Source: CAZYXZ01 sp964651395 (GTDB lineage: Bacteria > Actinomycetota > Actinomycetes > BP-191). From it: 64,000 bases of DNA. Numbering within the stretch: the stretch's first letter is position 1; every line of letters begins with the position of its first letter. A program made the position numbers and the translations under genes. This document shows positions 34,585-43,766 of the stretch, piece by piece. Under the pieces are notes generated by a model that worked only from the letters and a program-made list of their open reading frames with translations, was not told the DNA's origin and made no database searches. The stretch is taken from NCBI GenBank assembly GCA_964651395.1, contig CAZYXZ010000005.1, forward strand, positions 1 to 64,000, read 5' to 3'.

Positions 34585-35601
34585 TCAGGTGGCAGGGGAG
34601 ATGACCGCCCCGTAGACACCCAGCAGGTCATCGACGTGACGCTCGAGATCGAACAGCTCACGCTGTCGGCGGTACCCGGCTTCGCCCAGTTCGCGACGGA
34701 GCTGTGTGTCCTCGGCCAGCTCTCGCAGGAACTGCGCGCCGATGTCCGGACGATCCGCGGGAAAGAGACCGGGGTGAGACGTGCCCAGTGTCTCGAGGTG
34801 TCCTGCGGCGGCCACTGCCACGACCGGACAGCCGGACGACATCGCCTCGAGGACGCTCAGCCCAAAAGCCTCGTCCGGCCGGGTTGCCAGGAACACCCCG
34901 GCGTCATCGATGCAGGCCTGCACGTCCTGCACGTGCCCGAGCCACTCGACCGACTGGATCCCGTCCTGGCGCACAAGCGCGCGCAGGCGGTCGCCTTCGG
35001 CGCCGTCGCCCGCGATGCGCAGTACCCAGCCAGAGTCGGCCAGGCCGCTGAGCTGCCAGATGCGCAGCGCCAGCTCTGTGTTCTTCTCGCGCTCGAGCCG
35101 CTGTGCCACCAGGACCACGCTCGAGCGGCTGCTCGAGATCGGTCGCGCTGGCACTCCGGGGACGAGAACGGTTGCGGCCGGGCTGTCGATCATGTCGGCC
35201 ACGAACCGGCTCACCGCCAGCTCGCGAGTCAGGAAGCGCCGCAGCATGGGGGCCGCCGCTCGCCCGGCGAGCGTGCGTCCTCGTCGTCGGGCGATGTGCC
35301 TGGTCGCGACAACGGCGCCGCGATGTCTCGGGCGGCTGAGCAGACCTGCCACCTCGGCGGTGGTGAGGTGGGCGTGTACGACGTCCTGCTGCCCGCCCGC
35401 CCAGAGTGCGCGCATCGCCGATCCCAACGACACTCCGGGAACCCACGACACGCTCTCTCCTAATGCGACGGGCATGGCATCACGAGGACCGCCGACCACC
35501 CGGACGTCATGACCCCGATCCGCAAGCAGGGGACACACAGTGCTGACGTAGCGCTCGACACCTGCAAAGGCGTCCGTCACCACGACGTGTGTGATCCGCA
35601 T
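34585..35601 (-). CDS. GT4-family glycosyltransferase
   Basis: 338 residues from ATG 35601. Opening MRITHVVVTDAFAGVERYVS and VVHAHLTTAEVAGLL are of the GT-B acceptor side; VVLVAQRLEREKNTELALRI and PDEAFGLSVLEAMSSGCPV are the donor side with the E.FG...EA motif. Cytoplasmic sugar transfer in capsule assembly. It is upstream of the BY-kinase gene in the same direction with an 85-base gap and divergent from the WbsX-like gene. Confidence 0.87.
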   Translation of the reverse strand: MRITHVVVTDAFAGVERYVSTVCPLLADRGHDVRVVGGPRDAMPVALGESVSWVPGVSLGSAMRALWAGGQQDVVHAHLTTAEVAGLLSRPRHRGAVVATRHIARRRGRTLAGRAAAPMLRRFLTRELAVSRFVADMIDSPAATVLVPGVPARPISSSRSSVVLVAQRLEREKNTELALRIWQLSGLADSGWVLRIAGDGAEGDRLRALVRQDGIQSVEWLGHVQDVQACIDDAGVFLATRPDEAFGLSVLEAMSSGCPVVAVAAAGHLETLGTSHPGLFPADRPDIGAQFLRELAEDTQLRRELGEAGYRRQRELFDLERHVDDLLGVYGAVISPAT

Positions 35602-35662
35602 GAAGCCATTGTCCGCTCAGGCGGTGCTGGCCGGTCGGAGCGCACTGGGAAAGGATGCCGAG

Positions 35663-36754
35663 GTGCCGTCGCCGACCCACGTCATCGCCTTCCACCTGCC
35701 GCAGTTCCATCCGATCGCGCAGAACGACGAGTGGTGGGGCCCTGGCTTCACGGAGTGGACGAACGTGGTGAGGGCGAAGCAGTTGTTTCGCGGGCATGCG
35801 CAGCCGCGTTTGCCGTCCGAACTGGGTTTCTACGACCTTCGCAGTTCGGAAACCCGCGCGGCGCAGGCTCAACTTGCCCGCGAGCATGGCGTGACGGCGT
35901 TCTGCTACTGGCACTACTGGTTCGCGGGTCGGCGGCTGCTCGAGCGTCCGGTGGATGAGGTCGTGCAGTCGGGCGAGCCCGACTTTCCGTTCTGTCTTGC
36001 CTGGGCCAACCAGAGCTGGACCGGCATCTGGCACGGCGCACCGGATCGCACTCTGATCGAGCAGACGTACCCGGGTCCGCACGATGATCGAGCTCACTTC
36101 GAGTCACTGCTGCCGGCCTTGACGGACCCGCGCTACGTCACCGTGAACGGCTGGCCCCTGCTCTACGTCTTCCGGCCGGAGGATCTGCCCGATCCCGCCG
36201 CATTCGTGCGTCGGTGGCGCGAGATGGCGAAAGCATCGGGCCTGTCTGGTCTATATCTCGTCGCGGAGATTTCCGACCTGCTGGGCCGTGGTCCGAAGTA
36301 CAGCCACGTTGCCGAACACGGCTGGGATGCGGGGGCATACATCCGGCTCCCTGCGCGGCAGCGCCGGCAAGACATCTTGATCATGCGGCTGCGTCGCAAG
36401 CTTCGCGGTGGGCCCGAGGTCTATCCCTACAGCGAGGTGAGGTATCCGACACCGGATCTGGACGGACGGATCCTGCCCAGCGTCTACCCGAACTGGGACA
36501 ACACTCCAAGGTCGGGGCGCAGCGGCTTGGTCCTGCAGGGGGCGTCGCCAGCACGGTTCCGTCAGCAGCTGCGTGCGGCTCTCGCGAGCCTCGAGCCGCT
36601 TCCCAGGGCTGAACGAATCGTGTTCATCAAGTCGTGGAACGAGTGGGCGGAGGGCAACCACCTCGAGCCCGACGTGGCCTATGGGAGGGGCTGGCTGGAA
36701 GCCCTACAGGCCGAGGTCGCAGACTCGGTCAGCGCCGCCGTCGCCCGGAGCTGA
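35663..36754 (+). CDS. WbsX-like / GH99-like protein
   Basis: 363 residues. I chose GTG 35663, which has AAGGA seven bases upstream, over ATG 35600 or TTG/ATG starts further up. The motifs AFHLPQFHPI..NDEWWG.GFTEW, FCYWHYWF, FCLAWANQSWT, and the end segment FIKSWNEWAEGNHLEP are those of the WbsX family found in polysaccharide clusters and related to GH99 glycosidases. Acidic residues in WNEWAEG may be catalytic. These proteins are thought to act on the glycan; whether as hydrolase or transferase is open. Confidence 0.85.
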   Translation: MPSPTHVIAFHLPQFHPIAQNDEWWGPGFTEWTNVVRAKQLFRGHAQPRLPSELGFYDLRSSETRAAQAQLAREHGVTAFCYWHYWFAGRRLLERPVDEVVQSGEPDFPFCLAWANQSWTGIWHGAPDRTLIEQTYPGPHDDRAHFESLLPALTDPRYVTVNGWPLLYVFRPEDLPDPAAFVRRWREMAKASGLSGLYLVAEISDLLGRGPKYSHVAEHGWDAGAYIRLPARQRRQDILIMRLRRKLRGGPEVYPYSEVRYPTPDLDGRILPSVYPNWDNTPRSGRSGLVLQGASPARFRQQLRAALASLEPLPRAERIVFIKSWNEWAEGNHLEPDVAYGRGWLEALQAEVADSVSAAVARS

Positions 36755-37541
36755 GCCGGCCGACGCCGCCACTAATGACCCGTCGCGCGATACGACCCCA
36801 CGGGCGCGACCTGCGGCTGATCGAGGAGTTGACTGTCCAGCCAGCCGGGCACGTACCAGGGCCCCGGCGGAGCGCGATCAGGTCGGGGAAGACCATCATC
36901 TGATCGATCAGGTCAGGCCGGCTGCCGTGCAGACGTACCAGTCGGTCGACGACTGGGTGCAGTGACGGGAGATGACCCCACGGATGGCGGGCCGCTTGGA
37001 ACTCGGGCTGTAGCGCCCACGCCCAGTCCTCGATGACGTAGTGGGCGCCCGCCGGAAGCACCGGGAAGAGGATCTCGAAGCTCCGCATCGTCGGCTTCCG
37101 CATGTGAGAGCAGTCATCGATGATCAGATCCAACGGCTGAAGCCCGCGCTCGGCGATGACGCGCTGGAGCGACTGCGCATCGGTCTGGTCCACACCCCAG
37201 TACATCTTCAGGCGGTCGCGCCCACGTCTGCGCAGCCAGGCCGTGAAGTACTCGCTGTCTTCCTTGTTCCTGATGTCGATCGCTGCGTACTTCTCCAGGC
37301 CGAGCGCTTCGACCCAGAATGCCGCACTGCCACCGTCCCAGATGCCCAGCTCGAGAACTCGTCGTGGCGCGTGCTCGAGCGTGCTCAGAAATCGTTCGTA
37401 CTGCTCGAGCTGGCTTCGATTCTTGTAGAAGTGGAATCCGTCGGTAGCGGTCTCGGCCACGGCTTGGTGCTGCAGGACGAACTTGCACCCGGCGAGAAGG
37501 AAGTGATCGCCACGCCACTCCAGGGCTTCCGTCAACTGCAT
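36729..37541 (-). CDS. Class I SAM methyltransferase (cephalosporin-hydroxylase/Methyltransf_24-like)
   Basis: 270 residues from ATG 37541; the predicted reading frame continues upstream but that part is antisense to the next gene. VLELGIWDGGSAAFWVEAL is motif I, AAIDIRNKED motif II, and LIIDDCSHMRKPTMRSFE a metal/catalytic segment as in TylF/CmcI-like O-methyltransferases. It likely O-methylates a sugar of the polysaccharide. The last 26 bases overlap the end of the convergent WbsX-like gene. Confidence 0.8.
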   Translation of the reverse strand: MQLTEALEWRGDHFLLAGCKFVLQHQAVAETATDGFHFYKNRSQLEQYERFLSTLEHAPRRVLELGIWDGGSAAFWVEALGLEKYAAIDIRNKEDSEYFTAWLRRRGRDRLKMYWGVDQTDAQSLQRVIAERGLQPLDLIIDDCSHMRKPTMRSFEILFPVLPAGAHYVIEDWAWALQPEFQAARHPWGHLPSLHPVVDRLVRLHGSRPDLIDQMMVFPDLIALRRGPGTCPAGWTVNSSISRRSRPWGRIARRVISGGVGRLSSGRRRR

Positions 37542-37607
37542 GCGGGGCACGCTACATCGAGGCAGCGAACGGGCTGACCGCCGAGTCCTCGCCGCTAGGC
37601 TTGCCGG

Positions 37608-38579
37608 GTGGAATCCAATCCGTGCCGGATCTGCCAGAGATCGGGTATGCGACCGGCACTGCGAGTGGCCTTTCCGTCGATCGGCCCGTCCGGCCGTCAG
37701 GCCTGGCGTCTGGACGAGGTTCCCGATGCGGACACCTGGCTGCTCGCCCGCTGCGACAACTGCGGCGTGTGTTACCCCGACCCGTTCCCCGCAGAGGACG
37801 AAATCAGATCGTTCTACGCGACCGGGGCAGACAGCAACCAGTGGGAAATCGAGCACTACGTGGCCATCCCCGAGGGAAAGGTGGCGGGTTGGGCCGACTT
37901 CGCAGACCGGCTCACGAGACTCAACGGCGGGCCGGGCAGGGCCCTGGAGGTCGGATGCGCGGCCGGCCATCTGCTGGCCGCGCTGGCTGCACTCGGCTGG
38001 GAGGTCATGGGGATCGAGATTGCGCCGAAGTTCACACGCGAGCTGGCGGCGCGCGGCCTGCCGCATGTGGAGGGCACCGTGCAGGACCTCGAGGAACGAC
38101 ACGGCACGTTCGACGTGATCGTCATGATCGATGTCCTCGAGCACTTGACCGACCCGGTCCGGGAGCTGCAGGTCCTCGGCGAGCGTCTCACCGACCGCGG
38201 CCGCCTGGTCGTGGCCACGTGCGACGTCGGGAGTCTGGCCGCACGTTGGTACCGCACACGCTGGCGGCAGTACGTGGTGAGCCACACGTTCTACTGGACT
38301 GCGGCGAGCCTGCGGGCCGCATGTGCCCGTGCCGGGCTTCGTGTCATCGACCTGAGCTCGTTCCGCTATTGGGATCCGGACCCCGCACGCATGCGACGCA
38401 GGCGCACCCGGGAGGCGCTCAAGCTCCTTGCTCGGCATGTGCTGACACGGTCATACGTGCCTGCCGCTGCACGGTGGCCGAAGCTGCACTCGGACAAGAT
38501 GTCGTTCAAGGTCGGTGACCAGCCGGTGATGTCCGAGGTGGCCCTGGTCGTGGCTACCAAGATGCCGCCGCCCGATTGA
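37608..38579 (+). CDS. Class I SAM methyltransferase with N-terminal zinc ribbon
   Basis: 323 residues from GTG 37608. The N-terminus holds two Cys pairs (C6..C9 in CRIC and C49..C52 in CDNC), a zinc ribbon common in sugar C- or O-methyltransferases. ALEVGCAAGHLLAALAAL is motif I and FDVIVMIDVLEHLTDP the post-I/II region (Methyltransf_23 type). Probable target: a nucleotide sugar or lipid-linked glycan. Followed by the GT4 gene at 38603. Confidence 0.85.
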   Translation: MESNPCRICQRSGMRPALRVAFPSIGPSGRQAWRLDEVPDADTWLLARCDNCGVCYPDPFPAEDEIRSFYATGADSNQWEIEHYVAIPEGKVAGWADFADRLTRLNGGPGRALEVGCAAGHLLAALAALGWEVMGIEIAPKFTRELAARGLPHVEGTVQDLEERHGTFDVIVMIDVLEHLTDPVRELQVLGERLTDRGRLVVATCDVGSLAARWYRTRWRQYVVSHTFYWTAASLRAACARAGLRVIDLSSFRYWDPDPARMRRRRTREALKLLARHVLTRSYVPAAARWPKLHSDKMSFKVGDQPVMSEVALVVATKMPPPD

Positions 38580-38602
38580 GGTTGTCGAAGAGAGGGTCGC
38601 CG

Positions 38603-39658
38603 GTGCGTCTCACCGTCGTTCGCTCCCTCGAGACGGAGGGCTACGGCGCCGCGACGTACAACTCGCGGGTGGTTGCGCTGCTTGCGGATCGAATCCCAGA
38701 CGGAGTACGGGACATCGAGGTCGGGCCCCTGAGGGCGAGACACCACCGTGGCAGGCATCTACCGGCCGGGGTCACAGCACGGCTGCCGTTGACAGGTGCC
38801 CGGGCCTTGGGAGCATCCCTTTGGGGCGCTGGCCCGGTGCATCGGATGGATGTCCGGCTTCCCCCAGCACGCCATGAGGTCGTGACGGTGCTTGACCTTG
38901 CTCCCCACCATTTCGCCGACGAGGGCACCATCCCCAGCTTCTCTCTGGCGTCCGTAGCCCACGCGCGGGGCGTCATTTGTCTGAGTGCATTCGTAGCCCG
39001 CGAGGCGACCGAGCTGCTCGGGGCGCGGAGGACGTGGGTAGCCCCCCCTGGGGTCGACGAGCGCTTCTTCACAGCTTGCCCACTCTCGCGCGACGAACGA
39101 ACTCAACTGGGCCTCCCTCCGGGCCGGTACCTCCTCCACGCCGGTGGAGGCACCCATCGCAAGGGTCTCGATCTGCTCGCGGCGGCCTGGCGTGAGGTTG
39201 CGGCGCGACACCCGGACGTGAGCCTCGTGATGACGGGTCCGACCGCGCCGGCGCGAGCGCGCTTCGACGCCCTGCCCCGGGCGTGCTTCCTCGGGCACGT
39301 CGACGGCGCTGCACTGGCCGGCCTCATGGCTGGCGCGGAAGGCGTCGTCGTGTCATCGCGCTACGAGGGGTGGGGGATGCCGGCGGCGGAGGCGCTCGCT
39401 GCTGGCACGGCTGTTGTCGCTTGCGACGTGAGCTCATTGCCCGAGGTCGTGGGCGACGTTGGCATCCTGGTTGCGCCGGAGCCAGCAGCAGTGGCGGCGG
39501 GCATGGACACCGTCTTGCGGGGCGGACCGAGTGACGAGCGTGAGGTGAGGGCTCGCCGCGGCTGGGCTGGACAGTTCTCATGGGACGCGACCGTGACCAG
39601 GCATCTCGAGGCATACGAGGCGTGCTTCGATTCGTGGCCACCTGGTCGCGGTGACTGA
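38603..39658 (+). CDS. GT4-family glycosyltransferase
   Basis: 351 residues. GTG 38603 is chosen for its GAGAGGG ribosome site (38588-38596 region); a TTG at 38576 overlapping the previous stop is less likely. Acceptor-domain opening LTVVRSLETEGYGAATYNSR; donor-domain LLHAGGGTHRKGLDLLAAA and SRYEGWGMPAAEALAAGTAV. It transfers a sugar on the cytoplasmic side. The stop overlaps the flippase start (TGATG). Confidence 0.87.
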   Translation: MRLTVVRSLETEGYGAATYNSRVVALLADRIPDGVRDIEVGPLRARHHRGRHLPAGVTARLPLTGARALGASLWGAGPVHRMDVRLPPARHEVVTVLDLAPHHFADEGTIPSFSLASVAHARGVICLSAFVAREATELLGARRTWVAPPGVDERFFTACPLSRDERTQLGLPPGRYLLHAGGGTHRKGLDLLAAAWREVAARHPDVSLVMTGPTAPARARFDALPRACFLGHVDGAALAGLMAGAEGVVVSSRYEGWGMPAAEALAAGTAVVACDVSSLPEVVGDVGILVAPEPAAVAAGMDTVLRGGPSDEREVRARRGWAGQFSWDATVTRHLEAYEACFDSWPPGRGD

Positions 39659-41262
39659 TGGCGATGCTGCCGAATGAACCGCCGGGTGGGCACACGCCTG
39701 TGCAGCCCGTGCTGGCCGCGCGCGACGTGCAGTCCAGAACTCTGCGTGGGTCGCTGTGGGGCCTGGTGGCTGCAGCTGCGGGCGTGCCGCTCGCGGTCGT
39801 CTCCACAGTCGTTCTCACTCGAACGCTCAGCCCACGAGACTTCGGCCGCTATGCACTCCTCGCATTCCTGGTACCCACGGCAATCAGCTTGACGGACCTG
39901 GGAGCCACCAATGCCTTCCTGCAGCGGGGGGCAGCAGCGCTCGGCGCTGGTGACAAGGAGACGCTTCGCCGTACCTGTGGCCAGGCCACGACCTGGAGCC
40001 TGGCTCGGTGGCCAGCACTGGTGGTCGCCTCCGCATTTCTCTTCAGGGATGTTCTCGCCGTGGTGTTGATCAGCGTGGTCGGCGTGGTGGCTGTCGTCTG
40101 CGCCGGCAAGGGGATCGCGCTGCTGAGTTCCATCCGGAACGCCGACCTGGCGCGGATCTACCTGCTGGCCAACACTCTGGGAACGGCGACCACGGTCTTG
40201 CTGGCTGTCCAGAGATCGAGTCCTGAACGCGTGTTCCTCGGGGGTATGGCTGTCCACCACCTGGCCATGATCTTGCAATTGAGGCTGGACACGGCGGGCT
40301 CTGTCCGGACACGTGATTGCCTTCGCCCGGCTCGCCTCACTGGACTTGCCCAGGACCTGAGATTCGGCTCAGGGATCTATGCCAGTCAGACGATGACCAA
40401 CCTGGCTTTGGGCAGATCGGAGTTGGCGTTCTTCGGAGCAGGTCAGGTGCAGGAGCGTGCTGTGTATGCGGGCGCCTTCACCATGGCCAGCCGTCTGACC
40501 CTCCCCTTCGATGCGCTCTTCGGCGCGCTCGCTCCGGGGCTGAGCGCGATCACGGCGGACGACGACGCTTGGCGTGCAGGCCGGGACCGCAGCCTTCGGC
40601 TCAGCGGGGGTTTGTTTACGCTGCTGGCAGGTCCCTTGCTGTTTCTCGTCGTCGTCGGGGCCGACCTGCTGTTCCCGTCGTCGTATGCCGGCCTTGGTGA
40701 AGCAGCTGTGCTGCTCGCCGGCGCCTCGCTGCTGGTCAGCAGCTGCAGCGCCATTCCCAACATCCACTTCGCATCCAGGCGAGTGGCGCCGCTATTGGTG
40801 GCCGCTGGCGTCGGCCTGGCCGTCAACGTCGCAGTGTGTGTCCTGCTCATCCCCGCGTTCGGCCTGGCCGGCGCTGTGGCCGCGAACGTCATCGGCGCGC
40901 TCGTCTATTCAGTGGCGCTGCTCATACCGATGGCCGTCGGCGCTGACGGAGCTGCCGCCAGAAGGTTCGCCGCGGTGGTCCTGACCTCGCTCGGTTCTGC
41001 AACCACCATCGCAGTGGCTGCGACAGCCATCGATTCACGGCCCGCCCGCTGGGTCGGGGCGGCGCTGGGGGGACTTGCCGCAACACTCCTTGTAGCGAGG
41101 CTCGGCAAGTTGCTGCTTCCTTCAGATGTTGCGGCTGCAGCTGGCGCGCTGCCGGCGAGGCTGTCAGTTCCGCTCGTTCGGCTCCTCGCGGGCGCCACGA
41201 TTCCACTTTCGCCGCATGACCCGGTAGGTGCTGGCGAGGAGCACACGGATGAGTCGCCGTAA
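39658..41262 (+). CDS. Polysaccharide flippase (Wzx/MATE-like)
   Basis: 534 residues from ATG 39658 (one-base overlap with the previous stop). It has about 12-14 membrane helices beginning LWGLVAAAAGVPLAVVSTVV and TRTLSPRDFGRYALLAFLVP, the usual opening of the oligosaccharide flippase family. It should move undecaprenyl-linked repeat units across the membrane. The last 99 bases overlap the end of the convergent glycosyltransferase gene at 41164. Confidence 0.85.
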   Translation: MAMLPNEPPGGHTPVQPVLAARDVQSRTLRGSLWGLVAAAAGVPLAVVSTVVLTRTLSPRDFGRYALLAFLVPTAISLTDLGATNAFLQRGAAALGAGDKETLRRTCGQATTWSLARWPALVVASAFLFRDVLAVVLISVVGVVAVVCAGKGIALLSSIRNADLARIYLLANTLGTATTVLLAVQRSSPERVFLGGMAVHHLAMILQLRLDTAGSVRTRDCLRPARLTGLAQDLRFGSGIYASQTMTNLALGRSELAFFGAGQVQERAVYAGAFTMASRLTLPFDALFGALAPGLSAITADDDAWRAGRDRSLRLSGGLFTLLAGPLLFLVVVGADLLFPSSYAGLGEAAVLLAGASLLVSSCSAIPNIHFASRRVAPLLVAAGVGLAVNVAVCVLLIPAFGLAGAVAANVIGALVYSVALLIPMAVGADGAAARRFAAVVLTSLGSATTIAVAATAIDSRPARWVGAALGGLAATLLVARLGKLLLPSDVAAAAGALPARLSVPLVRLLAGATIPLSPHDPVGAGEEHTDESP

Positions 41263-42030
41263 CTCGACAGGTCGCACGCGTACCCGCGCCGCCAGCCACA
41301 CGCCGGCGCGGGGCATGAGAACGGTGGGTCTGGGCCAGCCCGCCCAGTGGTAGACGGGACTGTCGTCAGGCCGGTCAAGCATCATTAGCGCCGAGACTGG
41401 TCGGTCCCCTCGCGTGAGCCGATCGGCGCGGATACCACCCTCGTCGATGAGGAAGTTGAAGAAGGGTTGCTCACCGGTCGGTGCAAATCCGCCCTTGCGA
41501 GACACCCCATCAGCGAGGAGGGATCTGGCCATCTCCAGGGACAGTGCTCCCCGGTTTGCTGCCCACACTCCGGTGTTCCAGCCGCGCGCGCCGTACTGCT
41601 GCTGCATCTCTACGGCGAGCGCGCCGGTGTAGACAGCTGCCACGTCCTCGTCGGCGAACAGAAGTTGTGAGTCAGATTGAGCCAGCTCAGTCAACAGCCA
41701 GGACAGTGGCTGCCGCACTAGTACGTCGCAGTCGAGGAAGACGAAGCTCTGATATGGGCCGTCGAAGGTGGCCAGCTTGCGGAACAGACGTTGCCCGACG
41801 ACGTTGTCGGCAAAGAACGCGGCACCCAGCTCGTCCCATTGTTCCAGCGTCCCCATGTCCTCCCAGTGACCGATCCCGTAGGTCTCAGCGACCTGGCTGA
41901 TCAACCTGTTCGGGCCTCCGAACGGAATCAGCAGGACTTCCGCGTGTGGCTCGTGTCTTCTCAGGGTCGACATCGCCACGGACGCCCATTCGACAACGGC
42001 GTCGTCGCCCAGCAGGTAGTAGCCGTTCAC
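41164..42030 (-). CDS. GT8-like (GT-A) glycosyltransferase
   Basis: 288 residues from ATG 42030. The metal-binding DxD is in FVFLDCDVLVRQP; GARGWNTGVWAANRGA and QPFFNFLIDEGG resemble donor/acceptor loops of GT8-type enzymes. It starts inside the end of the FkbM gene (4-base overlap) and its last 99 bases are antisense to the flippase gene. The C-terminal tail (RVMRRKWNRGAREEPNERN) is basic and may touch the membrane. Confidence 0.77.
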   Translation of the reverse strand: MNGYYLLGDDAVVEWASVAMSTLRRHEPHAEVLLIPFGGPNRLISQVAETYGIGHWEDMGTLEQWDELGAAFFADNVVGQRLFRKLATFDGPYQSFVFLDCDVLVRQPLSWLLTELAQSDSQLLFADEDVAAVYTGALAVEMQQQYGARGWNTGVWAANRGALSLEMARSLLADGVSRKGGFAPTGEQPFFNFLIDEGGIRADRLTRGDRPVSALMMLDRPDDSPVYHWAGWPRPTVLMPRAGVWLAARVRVRPVELRRLIRVLLASTYRVMRRKWNRGAREEPNERN

Positions 42031-42887
42031 AGATGTGGGGAACAGACGGCCCAGCGCATCCGCTCCGGGCGATATTCGCTCAGAGCATGCTGGGCGTCGG
42101 CCACCGAGAGGAGGTCGAGGCTTTCCCGTACTCGCTCCGGACTCAGATGTGCTTCGTCGATCACGGTAACTAGGTGGGTTGGGGCGAGACGGTCCAGCAC
42201 GACTGTTGTGATGGTCCGATCGACGAAGTCATGCAGCTCGACCACGATGTCGGCACTTGCGAGATTGGGCATCTTGTCTGGGCGCAGGAGCGTCAGCTCT
42301 GCGCCCTCCACATCCATGATCAACAAGCATCCGGGTTCCAGCAGTGCATCCAACTCAGTGGCGTCAACTTCGCCGCGAACGGCAACACGCTGATCGACTT
42401 CATTCAGCTGAGCCAGCCGGCGACACAGCTCACGGGCCCTCCTGTCTACGTCGATGGCGATGACGATGGCCTCCGGCAGGCGCCTGGCAAGCCCCACGGC
42501 GTAGTAGCCCTCAGCGGAGCCCACGTCGATGACCGTTCTGGGTCCCCTTTCGATGAGGTGCTCCAAGGGCTCGTGCAGCGCGCTCTCGTATGAACCCAGG
42601 ACCTTCGGCCAGTAGGCGCTGCCGTAGGCTTCATCGATATACCTCATGCCGGCGAACGGCCCGGTGACAACGACGGCGGGCTGTCCGCGGAGAACGGCGC
42701 GGGAGATGCGGCTGTTGCGAGCCTGAGCATGTCGACGCAGTAGACGTCTCCGCGGGTTCTGGTCCCACATCGTGGCAAGCCGTTCCACGACTGAAGTAGG
42801 GAGAGATCGCGTCCCCCAGTTCTTGACCGCGTGACTCATTCGGTGCCAGGCAGGCGACGTCGGTGACGGTATGTGATCTTCGGTCAC
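42027..42887 (-). CDS. FkbM-family methyltransferase
   Basis: 286 residues. GTG 42887 is chosen for the AGGAGAA ribosome site upstream; a start at 42941 would overlap the upstream gene. Motifs: VIDVGSAEGYYAVGLARRL (I), VIAIDVDRRA (II), and LLIMDVEGAEL. FkbM proteins O-methylate sugars or polyketide groups; here a sugar target is likely. Followed (4-base overlap) by the GT8-like gene. Confidence 0.82.
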   Translation of the reverse strand: MTEDHIPSPTSPAWHRMSHAVKNWGTRSLPTSVVERLATMWDQNPRRRLLRRHAQARNSRISRAVLRGQPAVVVTGPFAGMRYIDEAYGSAYWPKVLGSYESALHEPLEHLIERGPRTVIDVGSAEGYYAVGLARRLPEAIVIAIDVDRRARELCRRLAQLNEVDQRVAVRGEVDATELDALLEPGCLLIMDVEGAELTLLRPDKMPNLASADIVVELHDFVDRTITTVVLDRLAPTHLVTVIDEAHLSPERVRESLDLLSVADAQHALSEYRPERMRWAVCSPHL

Positions 42888-42921
42888 GCGCAGTTCTCCT
42901 TTGCCGACAGCGGTGTGCGGG

Positions 42922-43755
42922 CTACCGCGATCGTGCGGCACGGTTGCGCAGCCGGCGAAGAGCGTTGAACACCGGAGCAGGTGCGTGATCGCGGATCACC
43001 GCGCGCACGTAGCGCCCTAGAGGTCCGGGAATCGGCGGCACGACGTCCTCGCTCCCCGGCCGCTTCTGGAACCGGGTCGGATGGGAAACCCGGAGGCGCC
43101 TCACGGGCGCCGTGTAGTAGTACATCGCGATCGATCGCCGGCACCTCCCGGCCGGCGGAGTGAGCGGCTCCGGGTGACCGTGGTACGACGTCGACGTCGT
43201 GGAGAAAACCACGAGGCGGTTCAGGATTGGGAGCACTCGAACCGTAGGCTCCGTCAGCTGTTGGTCCCAGAGCTCCAGATGACCACCGAACTCTTCGTCC
43301 CAATCCGGGTTGAGGTAGAGGATCGCGTTCAGGCGCCGATCAAGCGCGAGACGCACGTGCTTGTTGAAGTCGGCATGCACCTTGAGAACGCCGCCCTCGG
43401 CGATCTGATGCAACCCACCGCCCTCCAGATGTGGGTCAGGAACAAGTCCGGTAATGCCGGTGAGCAGTTCGAGAAACTCCACGAATACCTGACCGTTGAG
43501 CTCGTGAATGAACTGCACGAGCGGACCAGGGATGAGCGCCTCGTCTCGCAATGAGTACTTTCGCTCGACCACGCTGTCGAAGCGATACCAGTCCTGTGTC
43601 GGCTCGGGGAACACCTCGGCGAGCTGATGGATGAGATCGTCAGGGAGGAAGTTGTCGATCACGACATGCGGGAACGGCACAGCCTGCGCATATGTCGAAG
43701 CAAGGTCCGCCGCTACCGGCAGCAGGTCTTCCCGGTCGAAGCGGAAGGTCGACAT
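42922..43755 (-). CDS. 2-oxoglutarate/Fe(II) oxygenase (2OG-FeII_Oxy_3 type)
   Basis: 277 residues from ATG 43755. The metal site is H127 and D129 (KVHADFN) with a distal His in SYHGHPEPL (H192 or H194); R207 in RRSIAMYYY binds 2-oxoglutarate. The C-terminal ~60 residues are basic. Prolyl-hydroxylase-like enzymes in polysaccharide clusters hydroxylate or oxidise glycan-linked groups; the exact target is unknown. In the same direction as the FkbM gene, 35-base gap. Confidence 0.82.
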   Translation of the reverse strand: MSTFRFDREDLLPVAADLASTYAQAVPFPHVVIDNFLPDDLIHQLAEVFPEPTQDWYRFDSVVERKYSLRDEALIPGPLVQFIHELNGQVFVEFLELLTGITGLVPDPHLEGGGLHQIAEGGVLKVHADFNKHVRLALDRRLNAILYLNPDWDEEFGGHLELWDQQLTEPTVRVLPILNRLVVFSTTSTSYHGHPEPLTPPAGRCRRSIAMYYYTAPVRRLRVSHPTRFQKRPGSEDVVPPIPGPLGRYVRAVIRDHAPAPVFNALRRLRNRAARSR

Positions 43756-43766
43756 GTCGCGCGAGT

